A stretch of DNA of 7,779 nucleotides, from assembly GCA_003133005.1 (NCBI GenBank), contig PKZI01000259.1:1-7779 (forward strand), written 5' to 3'. Made by a program: the position numbers and the translations under genes. Below, in pieces: positions 1 through 6,729 of the stretch. The notes beneath the pieces are model-generated. The model saw only the letters and a list, made by a program, of their open reading frames with translations, was not told the DNA's origin and did no database searches. The stretch's first letter is position 1. Each line of letters begins with the position of its first letter. The DNA comes from Acidimicrobiaceae bacterium. GTDB taxonomy: Bacteria; Actinomycetota; Acidimicrobiia; Acidimicrobiales; RAAP-2.

Positions 1-28
1 TGCGGGTTCGACTCCTGCCGGGGGCGCC
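1..28 (+). tRNA. 3' end of a tRNA (probably tRNA-Arg), cut by the window edge
   Basis: Only the T-arm and the 3' acceptor strand are present. A 5-bp T-stem (GCGGG at 2-6 with CCTGC at 14-18, including one G-U pair) encloses the loop TTCGACT, which carries the invariant TTC. The 7-nt acceptor strand CGGGGGC (19-25) is followed by G26 as the discriminator and then CC-G, so the terminal CCA is not encoded and would be added after transcription, as is common in actinobacteria. The missing 5' acceptor strand should read GCCCCCG, which I associate with actinobacterial tRNA-Arg; the anticodon lies outside the window, so the amino acid is a guess. The tRNA nature is fairly secure, the isotype is not. 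A weak 5-bp hairpin (53-68, TCGGG/CCCGA) follows but has no T-tract. Confidence 0.8.
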
Positions 29-121
29 GTCATGGGATCCGCACTTCGTACCTCGGGGTGTGGCCCGAACAAAGTGAGCGCGACGTACTTCTTCTTGTTC
101 ATCGCAATTTCATCTCGCGCT

Positions 122-158
122 AATGGAATTCTGCAATAACTGGGGCTAGGTTTCCATT
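122..158. repeat. 7-bp inverted repeat upstream of the APC permease
   Basis: AATGGAA (122-128) and its exact reverse complement TTCCATT (152-158) are separated by 23 nt. The arm centres are about 30 bp apart, close to three helical turns, and the spacer contains the TANNNT-type hexamer TAGGTT (147-152) that could serve as a weak -10 element. The pair could be two half-sites for a regulator or the base of a leader stem. A 7-bp match at this distance can easily occur by chance, so this is only a candidate. Confidence 0.25.
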
Positions 159-168
159 CAAACTTGAA
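157..168. promoter_or_regulatory. Small operator-like dyad TTCAA-AC-TTGAA before the permease start
   Basis: A perfect 5-2-5 palindrome (TTCAA 157-161, TTGAA 164-168) lies 14 nt before the GTG start of the permease. A closely related, wider-spaced dyad occurs at 2379-2396. The position, between any promoter and the ribosome binding site, would fit a repressor site, but no regulator is encoded nearby and the element is short. Low certainty. Confidence 0.25.
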
Positions 169-182
169 CGAAATGGGGAACC

Positions 183-1751
183 GTGTCAGTCGTTGTTGCG
201 CCCGCGAACCGGGCGCAAGAAAAAGGGCTCAAGACTGGCGCGCTTGGCTTGATTTCGAGCGTCGTCATCGGTATTGCTTCAACTGCGCCGGCGTACAGTC
301 TCGCGGCGACACTCGGCTTCGTGGTCGTAGCGATTGGCGTGCAAGCGCCTATCGTGACAATCCTGGCGTTCGTTCCGATGTTCTTTGTGTCGCTGGCGTT
401 CCAGCAGATGAATAAGGCGGATCCGGACTGCGGTGCGTCCTTCACGTGGGCGACGCGTGCCTTTACGCCACGTGTCGGATGGATGGGTGGCTGGGGAGTG
501 CTCGGGGCGGACGTCATCGTGATGGCGAGCCTCGCGCAGATCGCCGGCCAATACGTCTTTGACTTGTTCAACGCGAAGGGTATTGGCAATGACGCATCGA
601 GCACGTGGGTGCTTCTCGTCGGCATCGCGTGGATTGTCGCGATGACGTGGATTTGTTACGTGGGCGTTGAGATATCGGCCAACTTCCAAAAAGCGCTTCT
701 CGGCATCGAGCTCACGATGTTGACGGTTCTGTCGGTATGGGCTCTCGTGAGGGTCGGCGACGGCACCGCTCCCGCCGGTCACCTCGTGCCTTCAATCCAT
801 TGGTTCAACCCATTTGCCGTCAAGCACTTCAGCGACTTCGTGGTAGGTCTCGCGGACATGCTCTTCATCTATTGGGGCTGGGACACCGCGCTCAACCTCA
901 ACGAGGAGACCGCGGACGCCGAAACGATACCCGGCAAGGCAGGGGTCATCTCAACCTTCTTCCTGCTCGGCATTTACGCACTGGTGATCCTCGCGGTGGA
1001 GTCGTTCGCGGGCATCGGTTCTGGGGGTATCGGTCTTGGTAACGCGGCGCACGCCAATGACGTTCTCTCAATTCTCGGTCCGGCCATCTTTGGCAAATCG
1101 ACGTTCGCGTCCGTTCTCTCGCACCTCTTACTACTCATGGTGTTGTCGTCGGCCGCCGCGTCTACTCAAACGACGATCCTGCCCACGGCGCGCACGGTGC
1201 TCTCCATGTCGGTGCACAAAGCGGTGCCCCAGGTTTTCTCGAAGATGCACAAGCGTTTCTTGACGCCGACGGTGGCGACCGTCAGCTTCGGTGTCGTGTC
1301 GGCCGGACTCTACGTCGTGATGAACTTCTTGTCGGCGGGCCACGTGATCGCCGACTCCGTTGACGCGCTAGGCGTAATGATCGCCTTCTACTACGGGCTC
1401 ACCGGTTTTTCCTGTGTCTGGTATTACCGGCGCAATCTGACCTCGAGTGTCAAGAACTTCTTTGTGCAAGGTGTTATGCCTTTGATTGGTGGCATGATCC
1501 TTTGGTTCATACTCGGATGGTCCTTTTGGTACTACTGGAATGGTGACAACAGCACGACGCACCTGAAGGTGTTTGGCCGTGAGATCGGCGGTACGTTCAC
1601 CCTTGACGTCGGCACACTCCTCTTGGGCCTGATTTTGATGTTCACGATGCAGACGTTTCGGCCAGCCTTCTTCCGAGGCGAAACCCTCAACCGCAATACG
1701 CCCACGCTGGTTACCGAGCACTACGGAACGTCCGCGACCGAGGCGCACTAG
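183..1751 (+). CDS. APC-superfamily amino acid/polyamine permease
   Basis: A secondary transporter of 522 residues with about 12 hydrophobic segments (roughly 22-45, 50-74, 100-125, 141-165, 168-190, 215-238, 254-276, 308-336, 361-383, 391-413, 428-452, 470-492), the normal architecture of the amino acid-polyamine-organocation superfamily. Family hallmarks are visible: the TM1 unwound-helix motif GIASTAP (30-36), the segment GASFTWATRAF (84-94) leading into GWMGGWG, and the TM6 motif WGWDTALNLNEET (231-243), whose acidic end is typical of this group. It would use a proton or other ion gradient, or exchange, to move an amino acid or amine across the inner membrane; the substrate cannot be read from sequence. 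The GTG start is chosen because an in-frame stop (TGA at 165-167) precedes it and the next usable start would cut into TM1. GGGGA at 175-179 is a mediocre ribosome site with only a 3-nt gap. A universal stress protein gene follows after 54 nt. Confidence 0.9.
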   Translation: MSVVVAPANRAQEKGLKTGALGLISSVVIGIASTAPAYSLAATLGFVVVAIGVQAPIVTILAFVPMFFVSLAFQQMNKADPDCGASFTWATRAFTPRVGWMGGWGVLGADVIVMASLAQIAGQYVFDLFNAKGIGNDASSTWVLLVGIAWIVAMTWICYVGVEISANFQKALLGIELTMLTVLSVWALVRVGDGTAPAGHLVPSIHWFNPFAVKHFSDFVVGLADMLFIYWGWDTALNLNEETADAETIPGKAGVISTFFLLGIYALVILAVESFAGIGSGGIGLGNAAHANDVLSILGPAIFGKSTFASVLSHLLLLMVLSSAAASTQTTILPTARTVLSMSVHKAVPQVFSKMHKRFLTPTVATVSFGVVSAGLYVVMNFLSAGHVIADSVDALGVMIAFYYGLTGFSCVWYYRRNLTSSVKNFFVQGVMPLIGGMILWFILGWSFWYYWNGDNSTTHLKVFGREIGGTFTLDVGTLLLGLILMFTMQTFRPAFFRGETLNRNTPTLVTEHYGTSATEAH

Positions 1752-1805
1752 GTTGAGCATCAATCGAATCTTCGTCACTATCTACGTTCAAGGAGCGGCT
1801 ACGCA

Positions 1806-2246
1806 ATGACCGACGTTCACCCAGTTCCGCTCATCGTCGTGGGCGTGGATGGCTCACCCTTGGCGGAAACCGCTCTCGAGTACGCGATCGAAGAGGCCCG
1901 CCTGCGTCACGCGAGTTTGCAAGTGACGTACGCTTACCCAGTCCTCGCGTCGGCGTTGACTGGTTCTACCGGCAACGACTACTACCACCAGGTGGAGGAC
2001 GAAGCGAAATCGTTCTTGCAAGCTATCGTCGCGAAGGCGCCGTCGACCGAAGGCATCGAAGTCGAGTGGTTGGCGACGCCTGGAAATCCGTCCGAAGTGC
2101 TGATCGAAGCGAGTGGCGCCGCCACGCTGTTGGTCGTTGGTTCACGAGGTGTCGGGGGATTCATGGGACTTTTGATGGGCTCAACGTCAACGCAGTGCGT
2201 TCATTATTCTCATTGTCCGGTGCTGGTCGTGCGCGAGGATCACTAG
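1806..2246 (+). CDS. Universal stress protein (UspA family), ATP-binding type
   Basis: A 146-residue single-domain Usp protein, the usual size. Beta-strand 1 ends in VVGVDGS (11-17), and the C-terminal ATP-binding signature G-2x-G-9x-G-S/T is complete in GSRGVGGFMGLLMGST (112-127), followed by the typical HCPVLVVR end (136-143). This places it in the nucleotide-binding UspA-like class, a soluble cytoplasmic dimer thought to signal energy or stress state. The ATG is preceded by AAGGAG (1790-1795) with a 10-nt gap, a strong site. It lies 54 nt downstream of the APC permease with no obvious terminator between, so the two are probably co-transcribed. Usp domains are often fused or adjacent to APC-type and other transporters, so regulation of the permease is a reasonable inference but is not shown here. 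Confidence 0.93.
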   Translation: MTDVHPVPLIVVGVDGSPLAETALEYAIEEARLRHASLQVTYAYPVLASALTGSTGNDYYHQVEDEAKSFLQAIVAKAPSTEGIEVEWLATPGNPSEVLIEASGAATLLVVGSRGVGGFMGLLMGSTSTQCVHYSHCPVLVVREDH

Positions 2247-2286
2247 ATCACACACTGGGCAACATCTCGATTCTCAGTGATCTCGC
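2233..2286. repeat. Bulged 11-bp inverted repeat across the end of the stress-protein gene
   Basis: GATCACT (2238-2244) pairs with AGTGATC (2276-2282), and after one bulged G (2237) GCGA-type bases 2233-2236 pair with 2283-2286, giving 11 pairs around a 31-nt loop. The left arm overlaps the last codons and the stop codon. No T-tract follows, so this is not a standard intrinsic terminator; it may protect the 3' end of the mRNA or be incidental. Confidence 0.3.
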
Positions 2287-2378
2287 AGCGCCGTGACTGT
2301 CGTCTCCGCGTCAAACGGTTTGTTCAATACGTTGGAATCCAATGGTTAGGGCTCGAGACAAGATCGAAGTCGATGAAG

Positions 2379-2396
2379 GTTCAAATGGACTTGAAC
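2379..2396. repeat. 6-6-6 inverted repeat GTTCAA/TTGAAC in the convergent intergenic region
   Basis: GTTCAA (2379-2384) and TTGAAC (2391-2396) are exact reverse complements around a 6-nt spacer. The element resembles the dyad at 157-168 with 4 extra bases in its centre. Its place between two converging transcription units would suit a weak terminator stem more than an operator; only a short TATT follows on the + strand. Confidence 0.3.
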
Positions 2397-2447
2397 TATT
2401 CGCGAGGGAAATGGTGACTCAGAGTGTTGAGAGGAAAATGGCGTCGG

Positions 2448-2469
2448 TGTCAATCCAACGGAATTGACA
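2448..2469 (-). terminator. Hairpin directly after potC, candidate (weak) terminator
   Basis: TGTCAAT (2448-2454) pairs with ATTGACA (2463-2469) around an 8-nt loop, starting one base beyond the potC stop codon (TAA, 2473-2471 on the - strand). Position suits the end of the four-gene operon, and a short T-run (TTTT, 2437-2434 complement) lies about 10 nt further on. The stem is A+T-rich and the T-run is not adjacent, so it may be an mRNA-stabilising stem or a factor-dependent end instead. The rest of 2247-2470 holds only small stems (for example 2330-2344) and no credible gene. Confidence 0.35.
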
Positions 2470-2470
2470 T

Positions 2471-3331
2471 TTAGCGTGCTTCACGTCGTGAGAGCACAAT
2501 GCTCACCACCGCAAACCCAATACCGACCATGAATATCGCAGTTCCAAAGACGAAGACTTGCGGAGGTATGCCAACCCGAGTCGCTCCGTAAACCCACACG
2601 GGAAACGGCGGGTTTGACCCGCTGACAAAGTTCGAAGTGACGAAGTCGTCGATGGACAGCGCGAAGGACATGAGAGCCCCAGCCAGCACGCCGGGCATGA
2701 TGAGTGGCAAGGTGATCAACCGGAACGTCGTCAGCGGTCGTGCGCCCAAGTCATAGGCGGCCTCTTCAAGCGATCGATCGAATCCCGAGAGGCGCGCGCG
2801 CACGGTTACGGTGACGTAGGCGATGGAGAACATCGCGTGCGCTAACACCAACGTCAGAAAACCACGTGCGATGTTGAGCGTGACGAAGAGTCCGAGCAAC
2901 GAGGCACCCATGACTATTTCGGGGGCTGCGATGTTAAGGAAGAGCACTTGTTCGATAGCGACACGACCACGAAACTTTTTCGTCCGATAGCGGACGAGTG
3001 CTATTGCCAACGATGTGCCGAGCGTGGTCGCAATGACCGTGGAGATCACTGCGAGTCGGATCGAAAGCCAGAAGGCCGAGGTGAGTCCAGGTACATCACT
3101 CCACTGGCGATACCACTGATCGGTGAAGCCGTTCCAGTTGAAACTCACTAGTTGGAGGCCCCCGACAACGCGATTGAAGCTGTAAAAGATCATGATGGCG
3201 ATAGGAAAGACCAGATACGCAATCACCAGCCAGGAATACGTCGGTAACACGAATCTCCCTAGTCGGCGGCGTCGAGCGATGGACACGGGGTGTTCACTCA
3301 CGTCTGAGACGGGCGGCGTATCGACGCTCAC
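2471..3331 (-). CDS. potC: ABC transporter permease, spermidine/putrescine type (PotC-like)
   Basis: A 286-residue inner-membrane subunit of a polyamine-type ABC importer, normal for PotC. After a basic N-terminal tail (ARRRRLGR, 19-26), about six membrane segments follow, starting near 28-52. The cytoplasmic EAA loop, which docks on the ATPase, is well kept: EEAAYDLGARPL (189-200) followed by LITLPLIMPG (205-214), with the conserved glycine at G196. FALSIDDFV (223-231) is the typical PotC/PotI stretch after the EAA loop. The GTG start overlaps the stop of the upstream permease gene by 4 nt (GTGA), and GAGGA (3342-3338) sits 6 nt ahead of it, so translation is probably coupled. It is the last gene of the operon and would pair with the PotB-like protein to form the channel. 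Confidence 0.93.
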   Translation of the reverse strand: MSVDTPPVSDVSEHPVSIARRRRLGRFVLPTYSWLVIAYLVFPIAIMIFYSFNRVVGGLQLVSFNWNGFTDQWYRQWSDVPGLTSAFWLSIRLAVISTVIATTLGTSLAIALVRYRTKKFRGRVAIEQVLFLNIAAPEIVMGASLLGLFVTLNIARGFLTLVLAHAMFSIAYVTVTVRARLSGFDRSLEEAAYDLGARPLTTFRLITLPLIMPGVLAGALMSFALSIDDFVTSNFVSGSNPPFPVWVYGATRVGIPPQVFVFGTAIFMVGIGFAVVSIVLSRREAR

Positions 3332-4242
3332 AAGTAGTCCTCAATGGTTCGCGAACCGAGCAAGCGCGCGTACAGCCAGATGCCGAGGAGCGACACGGCG
3401 AGCAGCACCACCGAAAGCGATGCGCCGGCGGGATAGTTGAAGTTGACGAGGTACGAATCTTGAATGACGGTGCCAATCATCGTGTTTGACGTTCCACCAA
3501 GGATCTCCTGGTTCACGTAGTCACCAAACGCGGGAATGAAGGTCAGGAGAAATGCAGCAAATATCCCCGGAATGGCGAGCGGCAAGACGACACGCATGAA
3601 CGCTGTTCTTCGATTGGCGTAAAGGTCGTATGCCGCGTCGAGGACCCGACGGTCAATGCGTTCGATGGCGACGTAGAGGGGCAGTGCGGTAAAGGGAAGG
3701 TAGTTATACGCGAGTCCCGCAACGACGGCGGTGCTCGTACCCAGAACGTGAAAGTTCGCCGAGATTAGATGGACGTGACGAAGAAAATTGAGCACGACGC
3801 CGTTCTCCGAAAGTATGAATTCCCAAACGATGGTGCGAATTATGAAAGAGACGAAGAACGGTACCAACAACATGATGAGAAAGAAGTTCTTGCGCCGTCC
3901 CCCGTAGAACGCAATCCAGTAGGCGATTGGAAAGGAGATGATCAGATCAATGACCGTAGCGATCGCCGCGAAAACGAGACTTGTCGTGAACTGTTGGTGG
4001 TAGAGGCTGACTTGATGGGGAAGCTCGCCCCAGCTCCAAGTCAAAGTGCACGCGCCCGTAACCGGGCTGCACGTCTCGAGTGACTCGATCAGCAACGTCG
4101 CCAGCGGCACGATGAAGAGCAGAAGCAACCACACTCCCGCGGGCAAACTCAAGAGATACGGAGCGAGCTGTTTTCCCCGATTCGCCGAGGTGCGCCGTAC
4201 CGCTACGCGCCTTGGATTATCGGCAGAAACAGATTGGTCCAC
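3328..4242 (-). CDS. potB: ABC transporter permease, spermidine/putrescine type (PotB-like)
   Basis: A 304-residue permease subunit with a basic N-terminal region and about six membrane segments (first about 28-52, last about 274-295). The EAA loop is present in altered form: LDAAYDLYAN (201-210) followed by VVLPLAIPG (218-226). Glutamate is replaced by D202, and the normally conserved glycine is Y208, unlike the partner permease, which keeps both. FIPAFGDYVNQEILGG (235-250) and TMIGTVIQD (254-262) are typical of PotB/PotH. Two cysteines (C58, C65) lie in the outward-facing loop after TM1. The GTG start at 4242 lies 40 nt inside the end of the binding-protein gene. It is supported by a strong ribosome site (4251-4258) and by the lack of a good later start. 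Its stop overlaps potC by 4 nt. Confidence 0.92.
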   Translation of the reverse strand: MDQSVSADNPRRVAVRRTSANRGKQLAPYLLSLPAGVWLLLLFIVPLATLLIESLETCSPVTGACTLTWSWGELPHQVSLYHQQFTTSLVFAAIATVIDLIISFPIAYWIAFYGGRRKNFFLIMLLVPFFVSFIIRTIVWEFILSENGVVLNFLRHVHLISANFHVLGTSTAVVAGLAYNYLPFTALPLYVAIERIDRRVLDAAYDLYANRRTAFMRVVLPLAIPGIFAAFLLTFIPAFGDYVNQEILGGTSNTMIGTVIQDSYLVNFNYPAGASLSVVLLAVSLLGIWLYARLLGSRTIEDYL

Positions 4243-5510
4243 GCCGTGATCTCCTCTTGGTTCTTGAACGGGTAGTAGGGCCTCGACTCCTTCACCCTGG
4301 AGGGGGAGGGGAATACGATCAGAGAATCGGCCGTGACCGACGGCGAAAGCTGAATCTCCGAATACATCTCCTTCAAGGCAGCCTTGTTCCAGCCAGTTGG
4401 GTCTAGTAATTGCTGCTTGGTGTCCGGCACGGGGCAGATGTAATCGTTGTAATACTCAACCACTGACTGCGTGATGGGACTGTAGTAATAGTCCATGCAG
4501 GTCATCGCGTCCAGAGGATTGGCGGCGTGTACCGGGATGATCATGTTGTCCGTCCAAAGCATCGGACCCTCCACAGGTATCATCAGCACCAGATCCTTGT
4601 ACTTGCTATTGAGGTTCGCCTGAAAGATGTCGCCCGAGTAGCACTGCGACACGACAGTGTCGCCATTTTTAAGGTGCTGGATATAACTTTGGTCGTAGTA
4701 CGCCAGAACAATTCCGTCGCTCTTCTGCTTTTGTAGTTTGACGGCGGCCTTTGCCCAATCAGACTCGGTGGACTTCTCAGGCTCGACCCCAATGGCCAGC
4801 AGTCCAACGCTCCCCAACTCAAAAGGATCGCTCAGCATTCCTACCTTGCCGGCGTATTTCTTGTCGAAAAGGAGTTGGACACTGTCACCAGGATCCTTCA
4901 CGATGGCCGAGTTGTACGCCACTGAAGTCCAGCCAGACTGCCACGCCATGGTGTACTTGTTGCCCGGATCAAAGGATGGGTTCTTTACGAGGGGACCGGC
5001 ATATTCATTGAAGTTCGTCATCAACGATTGGTCGAGAGGGATTAGCCAATTCGATTCGATCAAATAGCCGAGCTCCGGATTGTTGTTGGTCATGACCATG
5101 ATGTCGTAGCCGGTTGGTTGTCCGGCTTGGAGCGACGGACGAATGGTCGCGTAAAAGGAAGCGTTGTCCTGGATCACTTCTTGGTAGTTCACCTTGATGC
5201 CCGTGGTCGCGGTGAAATGTTCGAGTGACAGATGCTTGCCGTTGACGACGTCGATGTAGTAGGGCCAGTTGGCGAAATCAAGTTTGTGGTGAAGCTTTTG
5301 AGCTTTCCACCATTTCTTGGACCCCACCTGCGCATTCGTTGCCGCACCGACTGGACCTGTTGCGTCGAGTGCCGTCAACAACATCGATGACGCCATGCTG
5401 GCGCCGGCCATCCCGAAAACCTGTCGACGCGAAAATCGTTTCTGGGTCAGACCACGAAAGAACGAAGGGTCAATTCCGTACTCGTTTGGTTGTGATTCGT
5501 TACCAGCCAT
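4203..5510 (-). CDS. potD: Tat-exported polyamine-type solute-binding protein (PotD-like)
   Basis: A 435-residue extracytoplasmic binding protein for the ABC importer, longer than E. coli PotD (348 residues) mainly through its leader and C-terminal region. The N-terminus has a twin-arginine motif, SRRQVF (27-32), after a long polar stretch, then a hydrophobic core (about 31-48) and a possible AxA-type cleavage after VGAA (54-57). No lipobox cysteine is present; the only cysteines are C290, C338 and C359. By eye the polyamine pocket of PotD is largely matched: NW-x-YY (81-85) for W34/Y37, D228 and E231 for D168/E171 with the same spacing, WTD (319-321) for W255/D257, while W229 seems replaced by Y291. 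Exact substrate (putrescine, spermidine or another amine) is uncertain. The ATG is 3 nt after the ATPase stop, with AAGGAG (5524-5519) 8 nt ahead. Confidence 0.93.
   Translation of the reverse strand: MAGNESQPNEYGIDPSFFRGLTQKRFSRRQVFGMAGASMASSMLLTALDATGPVGAATNAQVGSKKWWKAQKLHHKLDFANWPYYIDVVNGKHLSLEHFTATTGIKVNYQEVIQDNASFYATIRPSLQAGQPTGYDIMVMTNNNPELGYLIESNWLIPLDQSLMTNFNEYAGPLVKNPSFDPGNKYTMAWQSGWTSVAYNSAIVKDPGDSVQLLFDKKYAGKVGMLSDPFELGSVGLLAIGVEPEKSTESDWAKAAVKLQKQKSDGIVLAYYDQSYIQHLKNGDTVVSQCYSGDIFQANLNSKYKDLVLMIPVEGPMLWTDNMIIPVHAANPLDAMTCMDYYYSPITQSVVEYYNDYICPVPDTKQQLLDPTGWNKAALKEMYSEIQLSPSVTADSLIVFPSPSRVKESRPYYPFKNQEEITAWTNLFLPIIQGA
4251..4258 (-). promoter_or_regulatory. Ribosome binding site for potB, inside the potD gene
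   Basis: On the - strand AAGAGGAG (4258-4251) lies 8 nt before the GTG at 4242. Spacing and match are near ideal, and this decides the unusual start that makes potB overlap the 3' end of potD by 40 nt. Confidence 0.8.
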
Positions 5511-5513
5511 GTT

Positions 5514-6689
5514 CTAATCTCCTTCACTCGCTTCATCATTGTCGTCGTGGGTTTTTTGCATTGGTCGTACCGCAAAGGTGTGCTCGATCGGCCACGCCAT
5601 GGTGATCTCGTCCCCGCTTCGCGGCGCCGACTCGTGACCAATGTTTTGCGCGTAGACAGTTACTTCAGCACCAAATTCACTTTCGACGAGGTACTGGTTA
5701 CCGACGCCGGTGAATGTAGATACCCTCACTCGTCCACGTAGGTGATTGTGACGAACTGGCGTTTTCGCCCCTTGCGCGAGAATGCTGATCTTCTCGGGAC
5801 GTACTCCGACTTTCGCGACGGAGGAGTCATCGAGATCGGGCATTCGTCCGACCGGGATCGACACCAAAGTTGCGTCACCGAGCTTGATGGTCGCGTGTTC
5901 GGGGTCGCGACCTACGAGAGTGCCGTCGAGAAGATTGGATGCTCCAAGAAAGCTCGCGACGAATTCGGTTGAGGGGCTGTCGTACACATCGTGGGGAGTT
6001 CCGATCCCTTCGATACGACCATGACGCATAACCGCGAGTCGATCCGACATCGTCATGGCCTCCTCTTGGTCGTGGGTGACATAAAGAAAGGTAATGCCGA
6101 CCTGCGACTGGATGCGTTTGAGCTCTACCTGCATCTGACGGCGTAGTTTCGCGTCGAGCGCGGACATCGGCTCGTCGAGCAATAGGAGGGCTGGCTCGTT
6201 CACGAGCGCGCGCGCGAGCGCCACGCGTTGCTGCTGGCCCCCGGAAAGTTGTGTGGCGCGACGCTTTTCGTAATTCGGTAGATCGACGATTTCCAACATT
6301 GAGCCAATGCGGCGAGATATTTCTATCTTGCTAAGACGTTGACGACGCAGTCCAAACGCCACGTTCTCATAGACATTGAGATGAGGAAAGAGGGCATACG
6401 ACTGAAAGACGGTGTTGACGTCACGCCGATACGGAGCCAGATACGTCACGTCTCGGCCGCCAAGGAAAATTCTCCCACTCGTGGGTTCTTCGAACCCTCC
6501 GAGCATCCGGAGTGTCGTGGTCTTACCGCAACCCGAAGGTCCGAGAAGGCTAAAGAATTCTCCTTGCAGAATGTCCAAGTTCAGATTGTCGACCGCTGTT
6601 GAGTTGTCGAAAACCTTGGTCACGCCCTCCAAGCGCGCCGTGACCTCGTGAGGGACCTCTGGGGGAATGGTGTCGATACTTTTAGGCAA
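5514..6689 (-). CDS. potA: Spermidine/putrescine-type ABC transporter ATPase (PotA-like)
   Basis: A 391-residue cytoplasmic ATPase that powers the importer. All ABC motifs are intact: Walker A GPSGCGKT (50-57), Q-loop Q96 in VFQSYALFPHL, signature LSGGQQQR (148-155), Walker B LLLLDEP (168-174), D-loop SALD (176-179) and switch H206 in VTHDQEEA. A C-terminal TOBE-type regulatory domain follows (about 245-375), with VGVRPEKI (294-301) and a TFTGVGNQYLVE stretch (325-336), as in PotA and other long importer ATPases. It ends in an acidic tail (DDNDEASEGD). The start is a TTG at 6689, chosen because GGGAG (6701-6697) lies 7 nt ahead and the reading frame gives a natural N-terminus before the first beta strand (TARLEGVTKVF). 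It is the first gene of the operon potA-potD-potB-potC. Confidence 0.95.
   Translation of the reverse strand: MPKSIDTIPPEVPHEVTARLEGVTKVFDNSTAVDNLNLDILQGEFFSLLGPSGCGKTTTLRMLGGFEEPTSGRIFLGGRDVTYLAPYRRDVNTVFQSYALFPHLNVYENVAFGLRRQRLSKIEISRRIGSMLEIVDLPNYEKRRATQLSGGQQQRVALARALVNEPALLLLDEPMSALDAKLRRQMQVELKRIQSQVGITFLYVTHDQEEAMTMSDRLAVMRHGRIEGIGTPHDVYDSPSTEFVASFLGASNLLDGTLVGRDPEHATIKLGDATLVSIPVGRMPDLDDSSVAKVGVRPEKISILAQGAKTPVRHNHLRGRVRVSTFTGVGNQYLVESEFGAEVTVYAQNIGHESAPRSGDEITMAWPIEHTFAVRPMQKTHDDNDEASEGD
5519..5524 (-). promoter_or_regulatory. Ribosome binding site for potD, inside the end of potA
   Basis: AAGGAG on the - strand (5524-5519) lies 8 nt before the ATG at 5510 and within the last codons of potA. 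With only 3 nt between stop and start, re-initiation or coupling is likely, and this strong site could allow the binding protein to be made in excess over the ATPase. Confidence 0.8.
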
Positions 6690-6723
6690 CGCAATTCTCC
6701 CAAGGTCCCCGGTCGTCGGCTCA

Positions 6724-6729
6724 AGAATA
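6724..6729 (-). promoter_or_regulatory. Alternative -10 element for potA (TATTCT)
   Basis: TATTCT on the - strand (6729-6724) fits the TANNNT pattern typical of actinobacterial -10 boxes and lies about 35 nt before the TTG start, giving a short leader. The hexamer 17 nt upstream, CAAACA, matches only half of a -35 consensus. It is an alternative to the TTGACA-containing site further upstream. Confidence 0.25.

Noticed and set aside
1..28. tRNA 3' end as an attachment site for an integrated element
   Set aside because: I found no second copy of the tRNA 3' sequence in the window and no integrase or other mobile gene; the neighbouring genes are ordinary transport genes.
53..68. Hairpin TCGGG/CCCGA as a terminator for the tRNA
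   Set aside because: Only 5 pairs and no following T-run; it is not distinguishable from chance.
158..782. Long reverse-strand open frames under the APC permease gene
   Set aside because: The + strand frame encodes a clear 12-segment permease; the opposite frames have compositions typical of shadows in G+C-rich DNA.
2247..2470. Possible small gene or RNA in the convergent intergenic region
   Set aside because: No frame has a start with a ribosome site and a plausible product, and the inverted repeats are too short to support a specific RNA family.
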